In this document: in pieces, positions 1 through 7,317 of the stretch
Layout: every line of letters starts with the position of its first letter
How positions within the stretch are numbered: position 1 is the stretch's first letter
Assembly: GCA_031264875.1 (NCBI GenBank)
Contig: JAISDK010000120.1
Coordinates: 1-18,247, forward strand
DNA length: 18,247 nucleotides
Direction: 5' to 3'
DNA from: Prevotellaceae bacterium
GTDB lineage: Bacteria > Bacteroidota > Bacteroidia > Bacteroidales > UBA932
Notes under the pieces: generated by a model
Databases searched by the model: none
What the model saw: the letters and a program-made list of their open reading frames with translations, nothing else
Told to the model about the DNA's origin: nothing
Made by a program: the position numbers and the translations under genes

Positions 1-2
1 AT

Positions 3-452
3 GACGTGAATTTCTCAGTTGTCGACGAAAGAGGAAATTTCGTAGGAGATCCCATACGTAATTTATATATTAAAGGTACACACGTAGGAAATTCGGCTCA
101 GCACACTGCCTTTCTGGGTATCGACTACGACGTATTCCGCTCAGTCAAAATCGGCGCCAATGTCAACTATTTCGGAAAGCACTTTGCCGAATTTGACCCG
201 ACAAACCGCGAGGCAGCCGACTATAAAGGCGATTCGTGGAAATTACCCAAAGACGCCACCGTGGATGTGAATGTGCGCTGGAATTTCGATATCGCAGGAC
301 TGAGCGCCACTCTTTATGGAAACATCGACAATCTGCTCAACGAAGAATATTTCTCCGACGCCAACGACGGTAACGCTCACAACAGAGCCACCGCACGGGT
401 TTATTACGGTTTCGGAAGAACGTGGACAGCAGGAATCAGAGTTAATTTCTAA
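3..452 (+). CDS. TonB-dependent receptor, C-terminal fragment (5' end outside window)
   Basis: This is the last ~150 residues of an outer-membrane beta-barrel receptor that imports a substrate using energy from TonB; the substrate cannot be told. The frame is open from the window edge, so the gene is cut by the boundary and not truncated in nature. The sequence alternates short beta-strand-like segments with acidic/Asn-rich loops. It contains the segment DNLLNEEYFSDAND, typical of the last strands of TonB-dependent receptors (N-I-x-N-L-x-(N/D)-x-x-Y), and ends in a terminal Phe (GIRVNF), the usual outer-membrane insertion signal. The plug and TonB box would lie upstream of the window. No clear terminator follows its TAA stop. 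The family call is firm; the subtype (SusC-like or siderophore-like) is open, though I saw no SusD-like partner downstream. Confidence 0.88.
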   Translation, partial: DVNFSVVDERGNFVGDPIRNLYIKGTHVGNSAQHTAFLGIDYDVFRSVKIGANVNYFGKHFAEFDPTNREAADYKGDSWKLPKDATVDVNVRWNFDIAGLSATLYGNIDNLLNEEYFSDANDGNAHNRATARVYYGFGRTWTAGIRVNF

Positions 453-529
453 TCGGATACTGAAATAAAGTTATGTACAAGTCCTCTTTTTTGATTAATA
501 TATTGGACAGGAAATAAAATAAAACAGAT

Positions 530-1123
530 TTGCAGGAATTTTTATCACACATCAAAAGGGAGGACTTACATTCTTTATCAAGTATTGTTTTTCCGGGCAG
601 GATTGTAGTTGTAAACAATACGACAGAAGCCGAATATGCAGTGAAATATCTTTCAAAATGCGACCTGCTCGGTTTCGATACCGAAACCAAACCGGCATTT
701 CACAAAGGACAGAAACACAAAATAGCTTTGCTGCAGCTGTCTTCCGACACCGCGGCATACCTTTTCAGGCTCCACGCAATCGGCATTCCCGATTCGCTGG
801 CAGAACTTATGGAAAGCGAGACAGTAAAAAAAATTGGAGTTGCCGTCCACGACGATATTAAAGGACTGCAACATTTAAGAAAAATCAAGCCCGGCGGATT
901 TATCGACCTCCAGCACATAGTTTCAAACTATGGAATACAGGAAAAAAGCGTGCAAAAACTTGCCGCCATAGTGCTTAACGCCCGCGTCTCAAAATCGCAA
1001 CGCCTTACAAACTGGGAAAACGGACAGCTCACAAACACACAGCAACTCTATGCCGCTACCGATGCCTGGGTTTGCAGGGAAATATATGTTAAACTTATTA
1101 ACAGTAACAAATCAGATGAATAG
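530..1123 (+). CDS. 3'-5' exonuclease domain protein (DEDD/RNase D-like)
   Basis: This is a predicted 197-residue 3'-5' exonuclease of the DnaQ-like/RNase D fold. Motif I is GFDTET (Asp50, Glu52), motif II is the VHDDIKGL region (Asp108/Asp109) and motif III is YAATDAW (Tyr174, Asp178), the DEDDy layout. The protein has only the exonuclease domain, without the HRDC domains of full RNase D, as is common for the small Bacteroidetes version. The start is unusual. No in-frame ATG lies near the beginning, an in-frame TAA sits at 515-517, and the first usable codon is TTG at 530; the conserved FPGRIVVV segment follows about 20 residues later, so the start must lie close to here. The 3' end overlaps the next gene by 8 bases, which suggests translational coupling. 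The nucleic-acid substrate is not predictable. Confidence 0.86.
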   Translation: MQEFLSHIKREDLHSLSSIVFPGRIVVVNNTTEAEYAVKYLSKCDLLGFDTETKPAFHKGQKHKIALLQLSSDTAAYLFRLHAIGIPDSLAELMESETVKKIGVAVHDDIKGLQHLRKIKPGGFIDLQHIVSNYGIQEKSVQKLAAIVLNARVSKSQRLTNWENGQLTNTQQLYAATDAWVCREIYVKLINSNKSDE

Positions 1124-2075
1124 ACATCCTGTTCAATCCGCACTCCGGATCTTCGCATCCATGCTAATGATGCTCTTCAGCGCGGCGCTGTACGCCCAGA
1201 CAATATTAAAGGCAGAACTGCTGCTCGATACAAAATCCGATTTGGGTGAAGGCGCAATCTGGCATCCGAAGGAAAAAAAACTTTACTGGGTGGATATCAA
1301 CCGGGGATTACTGCACCTCTATGATCCGGCAACGGGAAAAAACGAAACCGTTGAACTTGGACAGAAAGTCGGTACAGTGGTACCCTCAACCAAAGGAAAC
1401 GCCGTTGTCGCCCTGCACGACGGAATTTACCGTTACCGCTTTGCCGGCGGAAAACTGGAACTGTTACAGCCCAATCCCGAAAAATCGACAACCGGCAACC
1501 GTTTTAACGACGGAAAATGCGATCCGGCAGGACGGTTCTGGGTTGGCACAATCGGACCCGGCAATTCCGCCGCCCTCTACCGTATGGACGCCGACAACTC
1601 TATCCGCATCATGAAACGCGAAGTGAACACATCCAACGGCATCGTATGGTCGCCGGACAAAAAAATCATGTACTATATTGATACCGGTACAGGCAAAGCA
1701 GTTGCCTACGATTACAACAACCTTACGGGCGATATATCCAATCCGCGCGACGCAATCGTCATACCGCAAGGAATGGGAGGCCCCGACGGTTCGACAATCG
1801 ACTCGGAAGGAATGATTTGGATTGCCCTCTGGGGCGGTTCATGCGTAGCCCGCTGGAATCCGAAAACAGGCGAACTCCTGTGCAAAGTCGAAATTCCCGC
1901 AAAACATGTCACATCCTGCGCTTTCGGCGGAAAAAACCTGGATACGCTCTACATAACTACCGCAAGAGAAGGCCTCGGCGAAAAAGATCTGGAGGAATAC
2001 CCGCTGAGCGGCGGACTTTTTGTCGTAAAACCAGGAGTGAAAGGAGTTAAGGCAAATTTATTCGTGGAAAAATAG
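1116..2075 (+). CDS. Secreted SMP-30/gluconolactonase-like protein
   Basis: This is a 319-residue six-bladed beta-propeller of the SMP-30/gluconolactonase/LRE family, which usually hydrolyses sugar lactones with one bound divalent metal. I chose ATG 1116 because it starts a good signal peptide: basic Asn-Arg-His, then a hydrophobic core around residues 10-25, then ALYAQ as a likely cleavage site, so the protein should be periplasmic or secreted. The frame stays open upstream to 1050 inside the exonuclease gene, but that extension is non-conserved overlap. Family marks include LGEGAIW (Glu45, a metal ligand), NRFNDGKCDPAGRFWVGT with its metal/substrate Asn residues, NGIVWSPD, and GPDGSTID with the catalytic Asp. 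The start codon overlaps the end of the exonuclease gene. The lactone substrate is unknown. Confidence 0.85.
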   Translation: MNRHPVQSALRIFASMLMMLFSAALYAQTILKAELLLDTKSDLGEGAIWHPKEKKLYWVDINRGLLHLYDPATGKNETVELGQKVGTVVPSTKGNAVVALHDGIYRYRFAGGKLELLQPNPEKSTTGNRFNDGKCDPAGRFWVGTIGPGNSAALYRMDADNSIRIMKREVNTSNGIVWSPDKKIMYYIDTGTGKAVAYDYNNLTGDISNPRDAIVIPQGMGGPDGSTIDSEGMIWIALWGGSCVARWNPKTGELLCKVEIPAKHVTSCAFGGKNLDTLYITTAREGLGEKDLEEYPLSGGLFVVKPGVKGVKANLFVEK

Positions 2076-2084
2076 TACAACAGG

Positions 2085-2105
2085 TCAATGCCGTCAATTT
2101 AAGGC
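2085..2105 (+). repeat. Dispersed 21-base repeat, copy 1
   Basis: A 21-base sequence starting TCAATGCCGT just after the SMP-30 gene recurs at 18052-18072 with a single difference (C here, A there, at the 11th base). The core GCC...GGC with an A/T-rich middle is nearly self-complementary. Two copies in one window, both intergenic, suggest a genome-wide dispersed repeat, but this is inferred from only two copies. Confidence 0.55.
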
Positions 2106-2117
2106 CTGGAAGCCCGC

Positions 2118-2144
2118 ATCACGCATCGCAAGACTTGCTGTGAT
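2118..2144 (+). terminator. Possible terminator after the SMP-30 gene
   Basis: ATCAC (2118-2122) can pair with GTGAT (2140-2144), and inside it GCAA (2128-2131) with TTGC (2135-2138), with an asymmetric internal loop. A T-rich run (2151-2160) follows a few bases later. The stem is interrupted and the T run is not adjacent, so this is a weak candidate; its position, 43 bases past the stop codon and just before the rimP promoter, fits. Confidence 0.35.
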
Positions 2145-2157
2145 ATTTACATATTTT

Positions 2158-2187
2158 TTTGTAATTCAATAAAACATATTACCTTTG
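2158..2187 (+). promoter_or_regulatory. Promoter of the rimP-nusA-infB operon
   Basis: A Bacteroidetes-type promoter is visible: TTTG at 2158-2161 (-33 element) and TACCTTTG at 2180-2187 (-7 element, consensus TAnnTTTG), separated by 18 bases. Transcription would start near 2194, so the transcript would begin almost at the palindrome at 2196-2221. Confidence 0.65.
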
Positions 2188-2195
2188 CGCCGCAA

Positions 2196-2221
2196 AAGAG
2201 GGGAGCAGCTGCTCCCCTCTT
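2196..2221 (+). promoter_or_regulatory. Perfect 26-base palindrome in the rimP leader
   Basis: The 13 bases at 2196-2208 (AAGAGGGGAGCAG) are followed immediately by their exact reverse complement at 2209-2221. The RNA would form a GC-rich hairpin that needs to open a few pairs for its loop. It covers most of the short 5' leader, and the rimP ATG is 14 bases further on, after an AGGA (2227-2230). The short U-rich stretch after the stem (UAUUUUAGG) gives it some resemblance to an intrinsic terminator. It could therefore be an attenuator for an operon that encodes NusA, a 5'-end stabiliser, or a protein-binding site. Presence is certain; the role is inferred. Confidence 0.7.
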
Positions 2222-2235
2222 ATTTTAGGAAAATT

Positions 2236-2703
2236 ATGATTGATAGACTATTAGTAACAGAATTGGTTCAAAAGAGAATTGCCGGAACAGATATATTTAT
2301 TGTGGATGTCGAAGTAGCACAGGACAATATCATATCTGTAGTTCTGGACAGTGATACCGTTGTCGGCATCGACAATTGCGCAGATATCAACAGGTTTGTA
2401 TGCGTCAGTCTGGAAAGTCTGGGCTAAGTCGATTTCGAATTGACGGTTTACTCGGCGGGATTAAGCGAGCCGTTAAAACTGAAACGCCAGTATGTCAAGC
2501 ATACAGGTAAAGAAGTGGAAATACTTCGCAAATCGGGAGAAAAGCAGCAAGGAATCTTGCGCCGCGTTGACGATAACTCTATCGAAATAGAATATACTGT
2601 CAGTGAAAAAGAACCCGGAACAAAAAGGAAAAAGACGGTTCAGCTTAGCGAGGAAATCAAGCTCGATTCAATTAAATCGACTAAACCGGTTATAAAAATA
2701 TAA
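2236..2703 (+). pseudogene. rimP: Ribosome maturation factor RimP, interrupted by an in-frame TAA
   Basis: RimP binds the 30S subunit during maturation. The gene begins at ATG 2236 (MIDRLLVTE...) after an AGGA ribosome-binding-like site; it sits first in the classic rimP-nusA-infB order. Codons 1-63 hold the N-terminal alpha/beta domain with VVGIDNCADINRFV (family pattern V-x-I-D-x-C-x-x-x-S/N-R). Codon 64, at 2425-2427, is TAA. The same frame then continues without a shift for 91 more codons with VDFELTVYSAGL, matching the conserved D-(F/Y)-E-L-x-V-x-S-A-G motif, followed by the SH3-like C-terminal domain. The combined length of 155 codons is normal for Bacteroidetes RimP. The two halves are therefore one gene with a nonsense codon, possibly from GAA or CAA. 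A point mutation, a sequencing error or readthrough are all possible; reinitiation looks poor because no ATG lies right after the stop. Confidence 0.85.
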
Positions 2704-2741
2704 ATGATAATTGTTCTGTACGACAAATAAAAAATAGTAAA

Positions 2742-3962
2742 ATGAATCTTATAGATACCTTTTCGGAATTTAAAGACCTGAAAAATATCGACAGGCCTAC
2801 AATGATGAGTGTTTTGGAAGACGTGTTTCGTGGAATGATGACCAAAACTTACGGTTCCGACGAAAATTTTGACATAATAATAAATATCGACAAGGGAGAT
2901 TTCGAAATCTGGCGAAACCGCATAGTTGTCGATAATGTTGAAGATGCCAATACGCAGATATCCATTAATGACGCCAAAAAGATAGACGAATCCTACGAAG
3001 CCGGGGAAGAAGTAACCGAAGAAGTAAAACTGGAATCTTTCGGACGGAGAGCGATACTTGCACTCCGACAAAACCTCGCGGGAAGAATAATGGATCTGGA
3101 AAAAGCCAACGTCTTTAACAAATACCGGGACCGGATAGGCGACATAGTTGTAGGCGAAGTATATCAGGCATGGAAAAAAGAAACCCTGATCATCGACGAC
3201 GAAGGCAATGAACTGATTTTACCCAAAGTGGAACAGATTCCAAACGACTTTTTCAAAAAGGGCGATACCGTCAAGGCAATCGTACTGCAGGTGGAAATGA
3301 GAAACAACAATCCGCTGATAACTCTCTCGCGAACATCCCCGATATTTCTGGAACGGCTGTTTGAACAGGAAGTCCCCGAAATATTCGACGGACTGATCAC
3401 AATCAAGAGAGTTGTAAGAGCTCCCGGAGAAAGAGCAAAAATCGCAGTGGAATCATACGATGACCGTATTGACCCGGTAGGAGCCTGTGTAGGCGTAAAA
3501 GGTTCCCGGATTCATTCCATCGTCAGAGAACTGAGAAACGAAAATATCGACGTGATTAACTATACGGCAAACTCCCAGCTGCTGATTCAGCGATCGCTGA
3601 ATCCTGCCAAAGTAACATCAATCAAACTGAACGAAACCAGCAAAAGAGCCGACGTCTTCCTTAAACCCAACGAAGTTTCGCTGGCAATAGGAAAAGGAGG
3701 CTTGAATATCAGGCTTGCGAGTCAGCTTGTAGGTTATGAAATCGATGTGTACCGCGACGTTGTGGAGGAAGAGGAAGATGTTAATCTCGATGAATTTGTC
3801 GACGAAATCGATTCATGGATCATTGATACGCTGAAAAAGATAGGGTGCGACACAGCTAAAAATGTGCTGGCCATCCCTGTAAATGAATTAATACGCAGAA
3901 CAGATCTTGAGGAGGAAACTGTTCAGGAACTGCTTTCGATACTTAAATCGGAATTTGAATAA
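2742..3962 (+). CDS. nusA: Transcription termination/antitermination factor NusA
   Basis: NusA binds RNA polymerase and nascent RNA and modulates pausing, intrinsic termination and antitermination. The 406-residue product is near the usual Bacteroidetes length and is intact. Domains in order: N-terminal polymerase-binding domain (about 1-125), S1 domain (about 132-197, beginning GDIVVGEV), KH1 (about 225-300, with GVKG at 251-254), and KH2 (about 300-345, with IGKGG at 316-320 followed by LNIRLASQL). The last ~60 residues, after an acidic EEEEDVNLDE linker, form a helical tail. ATG 2742 lies 38 bases after the rimP frame ends, and infB follows after 59 bases, so the operon is the conserved one. 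NusA often regulates its own operon; the leader palindrome upstream would be the obvious place. Confidence 0.97.
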   Translation: MNLIDTFSEFKDLKNIDRPTMMSVLEDVFRGMMTKTYGSDENFDIIINIDKGDFEIWRNRIVVDNVEDANTQISINDAKKIDESYEAGEEVTEEVKLESFGRRAILALRQNLAGRIMDLEKANVFNKYRDRIGDIVVGEVYQAWKKETLIIDDEGNELILPKVEQIPNDFFKKGDTVKAIVLQVEMRNNNPLITLSRTSPIFLERLFEQEVPEIFDGLITIKRVVRAPGERAKIAVESYDDRIDPVGACVGVKGSRIHSIVRELRNENIDVINYTANSQLLIQRSLNPAKVTSIKLNETSKRADVFLKPNEVSLAIGKGGLNIRLASQLVGYEIDVYRDVVEEEEDVNLDEFVDEIDSWIIDTLKKIGCDTAKNVLAIPVNELIRRTDLEEETVQELLSILKSEFE

Positions 3963-4021
3963 TAATTTGTTTAACAGTAAAAAACAGAATAATAATAATT
4001 TTAAGGCTTTCCTCATAAAAT

Positions 4022-4258
4022 ATGGTGAACGACAGTATCAGAATAAGTAAAATTCTTAAGGAATTTAACATTGGAATATCTACATTAGTTGAATTTTTAA
4101 GAAAAAAAGGCGTTGAAGTGGAAGCCAATCCCAATGGAAAAGTTTCGGAAAATGTCTATGCTCTTGTTAAAACAGAATTTGGAAATGAACACGATTTGAA
4201 AGTCGCTTCCATGAAAATAAGCTGGAAACCCGTAATTTCGGGAAGCGTATCCGTGTAG
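4022..4258 (+). pseudogene. infB: Translation initiation factor IF-2, N-terminal fragment before an in-frame TAG
   Basis: This is the beginning of IF-2. It starts at ATG 4022 and carries the IF2_N-type helical module (IRISKILKEFNIGISTLVEFL, residues 6-26), with VEANPNGKVSE next. Translation would stop at TAG 4256-4258 after 78 residues, but the same frame resumes directly after it with the rest of IF-2. Two readings fit. Either one sense codon became TAG, or two compensating indels occurred: loss of one A in the AAA at about 4199-4201 and gain of one G near 4258-4260. In the second case the intervening stretch would read SRFHENKLETRNFGKRIRV, a charged linker more usual for IF-2 than the annotated-frame SWKPVISGSVSV. 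I cannot decide between them. Confidence 0.82.
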
Positions 4259-4330
4259 GATATCGAAACAAATGAAAAAACAAATGACGAACCCGCAGAA
4301 GAAAAAGAAGTTTTTATTAAATCCAATACA

Positions 4331-7315
4331 GTGGACATTGCCATCGACGGTTTGCCTGGTCCAAAAATAATCGGAAAACTTACCGACGAACAGTTGCTGG
4401 GAAAGTCCCATAAAAAAGCCGGAACACAAGCTCCTGTAAAAAACGCAGAACCGGCTAAACAGGTTACCGATACTGCAAAACCTGCAAAACCCGCAAAACC
4501 TGCGGAAGAGGTTAAAGAACAGCAAATAAAAGTCGAGCCGGAGAAAATAGAAAAAGCTGAATCGGAAAAAGCAGAAAAAATTGAACCGAAAAAAACAGAA
4601 GATGTTGAACCGAAAAAAACAGAAGAAGAAGTGGTAATCACTGCAAAACAGCATGTCGAAGAGTTAAAAGGGCCTAAAATCATTCAAAAAATAAATATAG
4701 ACTCTATCGGAAAGCCTAAAAAACAGGGAAATAAAAAATGGGAAAAAGACAGGCCAAAAGAAAAAAATAATTACAGTCAGAATCAGAAAGATTTCCGCAA
4801 TCAATATGATAACCGCAATCCAAAGGACAGTCAGAAAGAAAAGTTTGCAGACGGCAGAAAGAAATTCGATAAAAAACAGGAACCTGTCAAACCGGTTCAG
4901 CCTCAGATACCCAAACCTCCCGTACCTTCACCTCCTGCGCCTCCCGTACAGGATAAGCCTGTCCAGACAATTGCCGACTTGACCGGTATGGAACCGAGAG
5001 TCGAGCCGGAATTTATCAAAACAAAGGTAGAACAGCTATCGGGGCCAAACGTAGTTGGGAAAATAGACCTGAATCAGTTCAGGAAACCATCCGAAAATAA
5101 CAGAGATAAAAATAAAAAGAAGCGGCAAAGAATAAAGAAAGACGTTAAAGTCAATGTAACTGCGGAAATAAACGCACGCAAGGAACACAAAGACAAATAC
5201 AATAATAACCGGAACAATAATAATAACAACAATAATAATAATAATAATAACAATAACAGCAGCAACAATAATAATACTAATAACAATAATAGAAATAACC
5301 GGAATATCGGCAATAATGCCAACATTAACAGAAATAATAATAACAGCGGCAACAACAACAATAATAACAGCAACAACAATAGAAACAAATTCAAACCCGT
5401 TCGTCGTCAGGTAGATGATGAGGCAGTACAACGTCAGGTGAAAGACACTCTCGCCCGTTTGACTGCAGGTAAGGGTAAAACAAAAAGTTCTAAATACCGT
5501 CGCGAAAAGCGGGACGCTATCAGCCAGAAAGCCATGGAGGAAAGAGAACTCCAAAAAATGGAAAGCAATATACTTAAAGTCACAGAATTTGTTTCGGTGA
5601 ATGAACTGGCGACAATGATGGATATTCCTGTGGTAGAAGTTATCAGGGCATGTATGAATCTTGGACAAATGGTTTCTATCAACCAGCGGCTCGACGCCGA
5701 AGCCCTGGTTCTTGTGGCTGAAGAATTTGGATATACCGTTGAATTTGTAACTGCCGGTTTGCAGGACAGCATCGAGGAAGAACTTGACAAAGAAGAAGAT
5801 TTGATACCCCGTCCGCCGATAATCACGGTTATGGGACACGTCGATCACGGTAAAACATCTTTGCTCGACAACATTCGTAAAACAAATGTGATAGCAGGTG
5901 AAGCAGGAGGTATAACCCAGCATATCGGAGCATACAGCGTAAAACTGGACGATGGTCGCAGAATTACTTTCCTCGATACTCCCGGACACGAGGCCTTTAC
6001 AGCCATGCGGGCACGCGGAGCAAAAATAACCGATGTGGCAATAATTATCGTTGCCGCCGACGATGCTGTGATGCCCCAAACAGTCGAAGCCATCAATCAT
6101 GCTGTTGCCGCAGGTGTTCCCATGATTTTTGCCATCAACAAGATTGACAAGCCCGGAGCGAATGTGGACAAAATCCGCGAACAGCTTGCAAACATGAATT
6201 ATCTGGTCGAAGAATGGGGTGGAAAATATCAAAGTCAGGAAGTTGCCGCAAAACAGGGCATAAATGTGGATAAGCTTTTGGAAAAAGTTTTGCTCGAAGC
6301 AGACCTGCTTGACTTGAAAGCCAATCCCGACAAAAAAGCTGTAGGAACAGTCATCGAATCATCTTTGGACAAGGGAAGAGGCTACGTAACAACCCTTTTA
6401 GTGCAAAACGGAACACTGCGGACAGGCGATGTTGTTCTTTCGGGAACATACACGGGAAAAGTCAAAGCGATGTCCAACGAGCGTGGTAAACGTATGGACG
6501 AAGCTGGCCCTTCAACCCCCGTGCTGATACTCGGACTTAACGGAGCGCCTGCTGCCGGCGAAATATTCAACGTGATGAGCGATGAAAGGGAAGCCCGCGA
6601 AATAGCAAACAAGCGTGAACAGTTAATCAGAATACAGGATATACGCACAAAGAAACATATCACGCTGGAAGAAATTGGACGCCGAATCGCAATAGGTTCT
6701 TTCAAGGAATTGAATATCGTTGTCAAAACCGATGTGGACGGCTCGATGGAAGCTCTGTCCGATTCGCTTATAAAACTTTCGACGGAAGAAGTTCAGGTAA
6801 ATATCATACACAAGGCTGTAGGGGCAATATCCGAATCGGACGTTTTGCTGGCCGCCGCATCCAATGCCATTATCATAGGTTTTCAGGTACGTCCTTCGGC
6901 TGGAGCACGCCGGCTGGCGGAAAAGGAAGAAATCGAAATTCGTCCGTACTCCGTTATCTATGATGCAATAAACGAAGTCAGGGACGGTATCGAAGGTATG
7001 CTGGCTCCCGAATTGAAGGAAGAGATAACTGCTACAGTCGAAGTTCTGGAAACGTTTAAAATCACAAAGGTAGGAACAGTTGCAGGCTGTATAGTCCGCG
7101 AGGGAAAAATAACACGAAATTCGAAAATACGGATAATACGCGACGGCATAGTTATATACACAGGGAATCTGGGTTCTCTTAAACGTTTCAAGGAAGATGC
7201 AAAAGACGTGCTTTCGGGCTATGAATGTGGTCTGAATATAGAGAATTTCAACGATATAAAAATCGGAGACGTAATTGAAGCATACGAACAAATCGAAATA
7301 AAGAGAAAATTGTAG
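4331..7315 (+). CDS. infB: Translation initiation factor IF-2 (main part, GTPase)
   Basis: IF-2 is the GTPase that delivers initiator fMet-tRNA to the 30S subunit and promotes subunit joining. The frame is open from just after the TAG at 4256-4258; the first start-like codon is GTG 4331, which is not convincing as a natural start, so this is best read as the body of the 4022-7315 gene. Order: a low-complexity Lys/Glu/Pro linker holding three copies of a GP-(K/N)-(I/V)-(I/V)-x-K(I/L) motif; an Asn-rich tract (5201-5386); a second IF2_N-like module (around 5570-5760); then the GTPase with G1 GHVDHGKT (5834-5857), DTPGH (5975-5989) and NKID (6137-6148). The beta-barrel domains and the C-terminal fMet-tRNA-binding domain follow, ending in KIGDVIEAYEQIEIKRKL. 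The catalytic core shows no damage. The stop codon overlaps or abuts the start of rfbC. Confidence 0.93.
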   Translation: MDIAIDGLPGPKIIGKLTDEQLLGKSHKKAGTQAPVKNAEPAKQVTDTAKPAKPAKPAEEVKEQQIKVEPEKIEKAESEKAEKIEPKKTEDVEPKKTEEEVVITAKQHVEELKGPKIIQKINIDSIGKPKKQGNKKWEKDRPKEKNNYSQNQKDFRNQYDNRNPKDSQKEKFADGRKKFDKKQEPVKPVQPQIPKPPVPSPPAPPVQDKPVQTIADLTGMEPRVEPEFIKTKVEQLSGPNVVGKIDLNQFRKPSENNRDKNKKKRQRIKKDVKVNVTAEINARKEHKDKYNNNRNNNNNNNNNNNNNNNSSNNNNTNNNNRNNRNIGNNANINRNNNNSGNNNNNNSNNNRNKFKPVRRQVDDEAVQRQVKDTLARLTAGKGKTKSSKYRREKRDAISQKAMEERELQKMESNILKVTEFVSVNELATMMDIPVVEVIRACMNLGQMVSINQRLDAEALVLVAEEFGYTVEFVTAGLQDSIEEELDKEEDLIPRPPIITVMGHVDHGKTSLLDNIRKTNVIAGEAGGITQHIGAYSVKLDDGRRITFLDTPGHEAFTAMRARGAKITDVAIIIVAADDAVMPQTVEAINHAVAAGVPMIFAINKIDKPGANVDKIREQLANMNYLVEEWGGKYQSQEVAAKQGINVDKLLEKVLLEADLLDLKANPDKKAVGTVIESSLDKGRGYVTTLLVQNGTLRTGDVVLSGTYTGKVKAMSNERGKRMDEAGPSTPVLILGLNGAPAAGEIFNVMSDEREAREIANKREQLIRIQDIRTKKHITLEEIGRRIAIGSFKELNIVVKTDVDGSMEALSDSLIKLSTEEVQVNIIHKAVGAISESDVLLAAASNAIIIGFQVRPSAGARRLAEKEEIEIRPYSVIYDAINEVRDGIEGMLAPELKEEITATVEVLETFKITKVGTVAGCIVREGKITRNSKIRIIRDGIVIYTGNLGSLKRFKEDAKDVLSGYECGLNIENFNDIKIGDVIEAYEQIEIKRKL
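5201..5386 (+). repeat. AAT/AAC codon run encoding an Asn-rich tract in IF-2
   Basis: Sixty-two consecutive codons encode 47 asparagines, including one run of 15, with scattered Ser, Arg, Gly, Thr and Ile. AAT and AAC are mixed, so this is not a pure trinucleotide microsatellite. It lies in the disordered linker before the second N-terminal module and the GTPase, where length variation would be tolerated. On the opposite strand it produces a spurious Leu-rich frame. Confidence 0.9.
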
Positions 7316-7317
7316 TG

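Noticed and set aside
1050..1115. Upstream extension of the SMP-30 gene inside the exonuclease gene
   Set aside because: The signal peptide begins at ATG 1116; the upstream codons only reflect an open frame over the other gene.
5074..5394. Leu-rich minus-strand frame that resembles a membrane protein
   Set aside because: Poly-Leu comes from reading AAT/AAC repeats on the other strand; no conserved protein features.
5036..6232. 398-residue minus-strand reading frame opposite infB
   Set aside because: It is antisense to the conserved IF-2 sequence and its hydrophobic, Ile/Val-rich part is just the complement of the Asn-rich codon run.
2236..7315. Global stop-codon reassignment
   Set aside because: TAA, TAG and TGA all end complete genes in this window (e.g. 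TAA for nusA, TAG for uvrC, TGA for rfbC), so neither TAA nor TAG can be generally sense.
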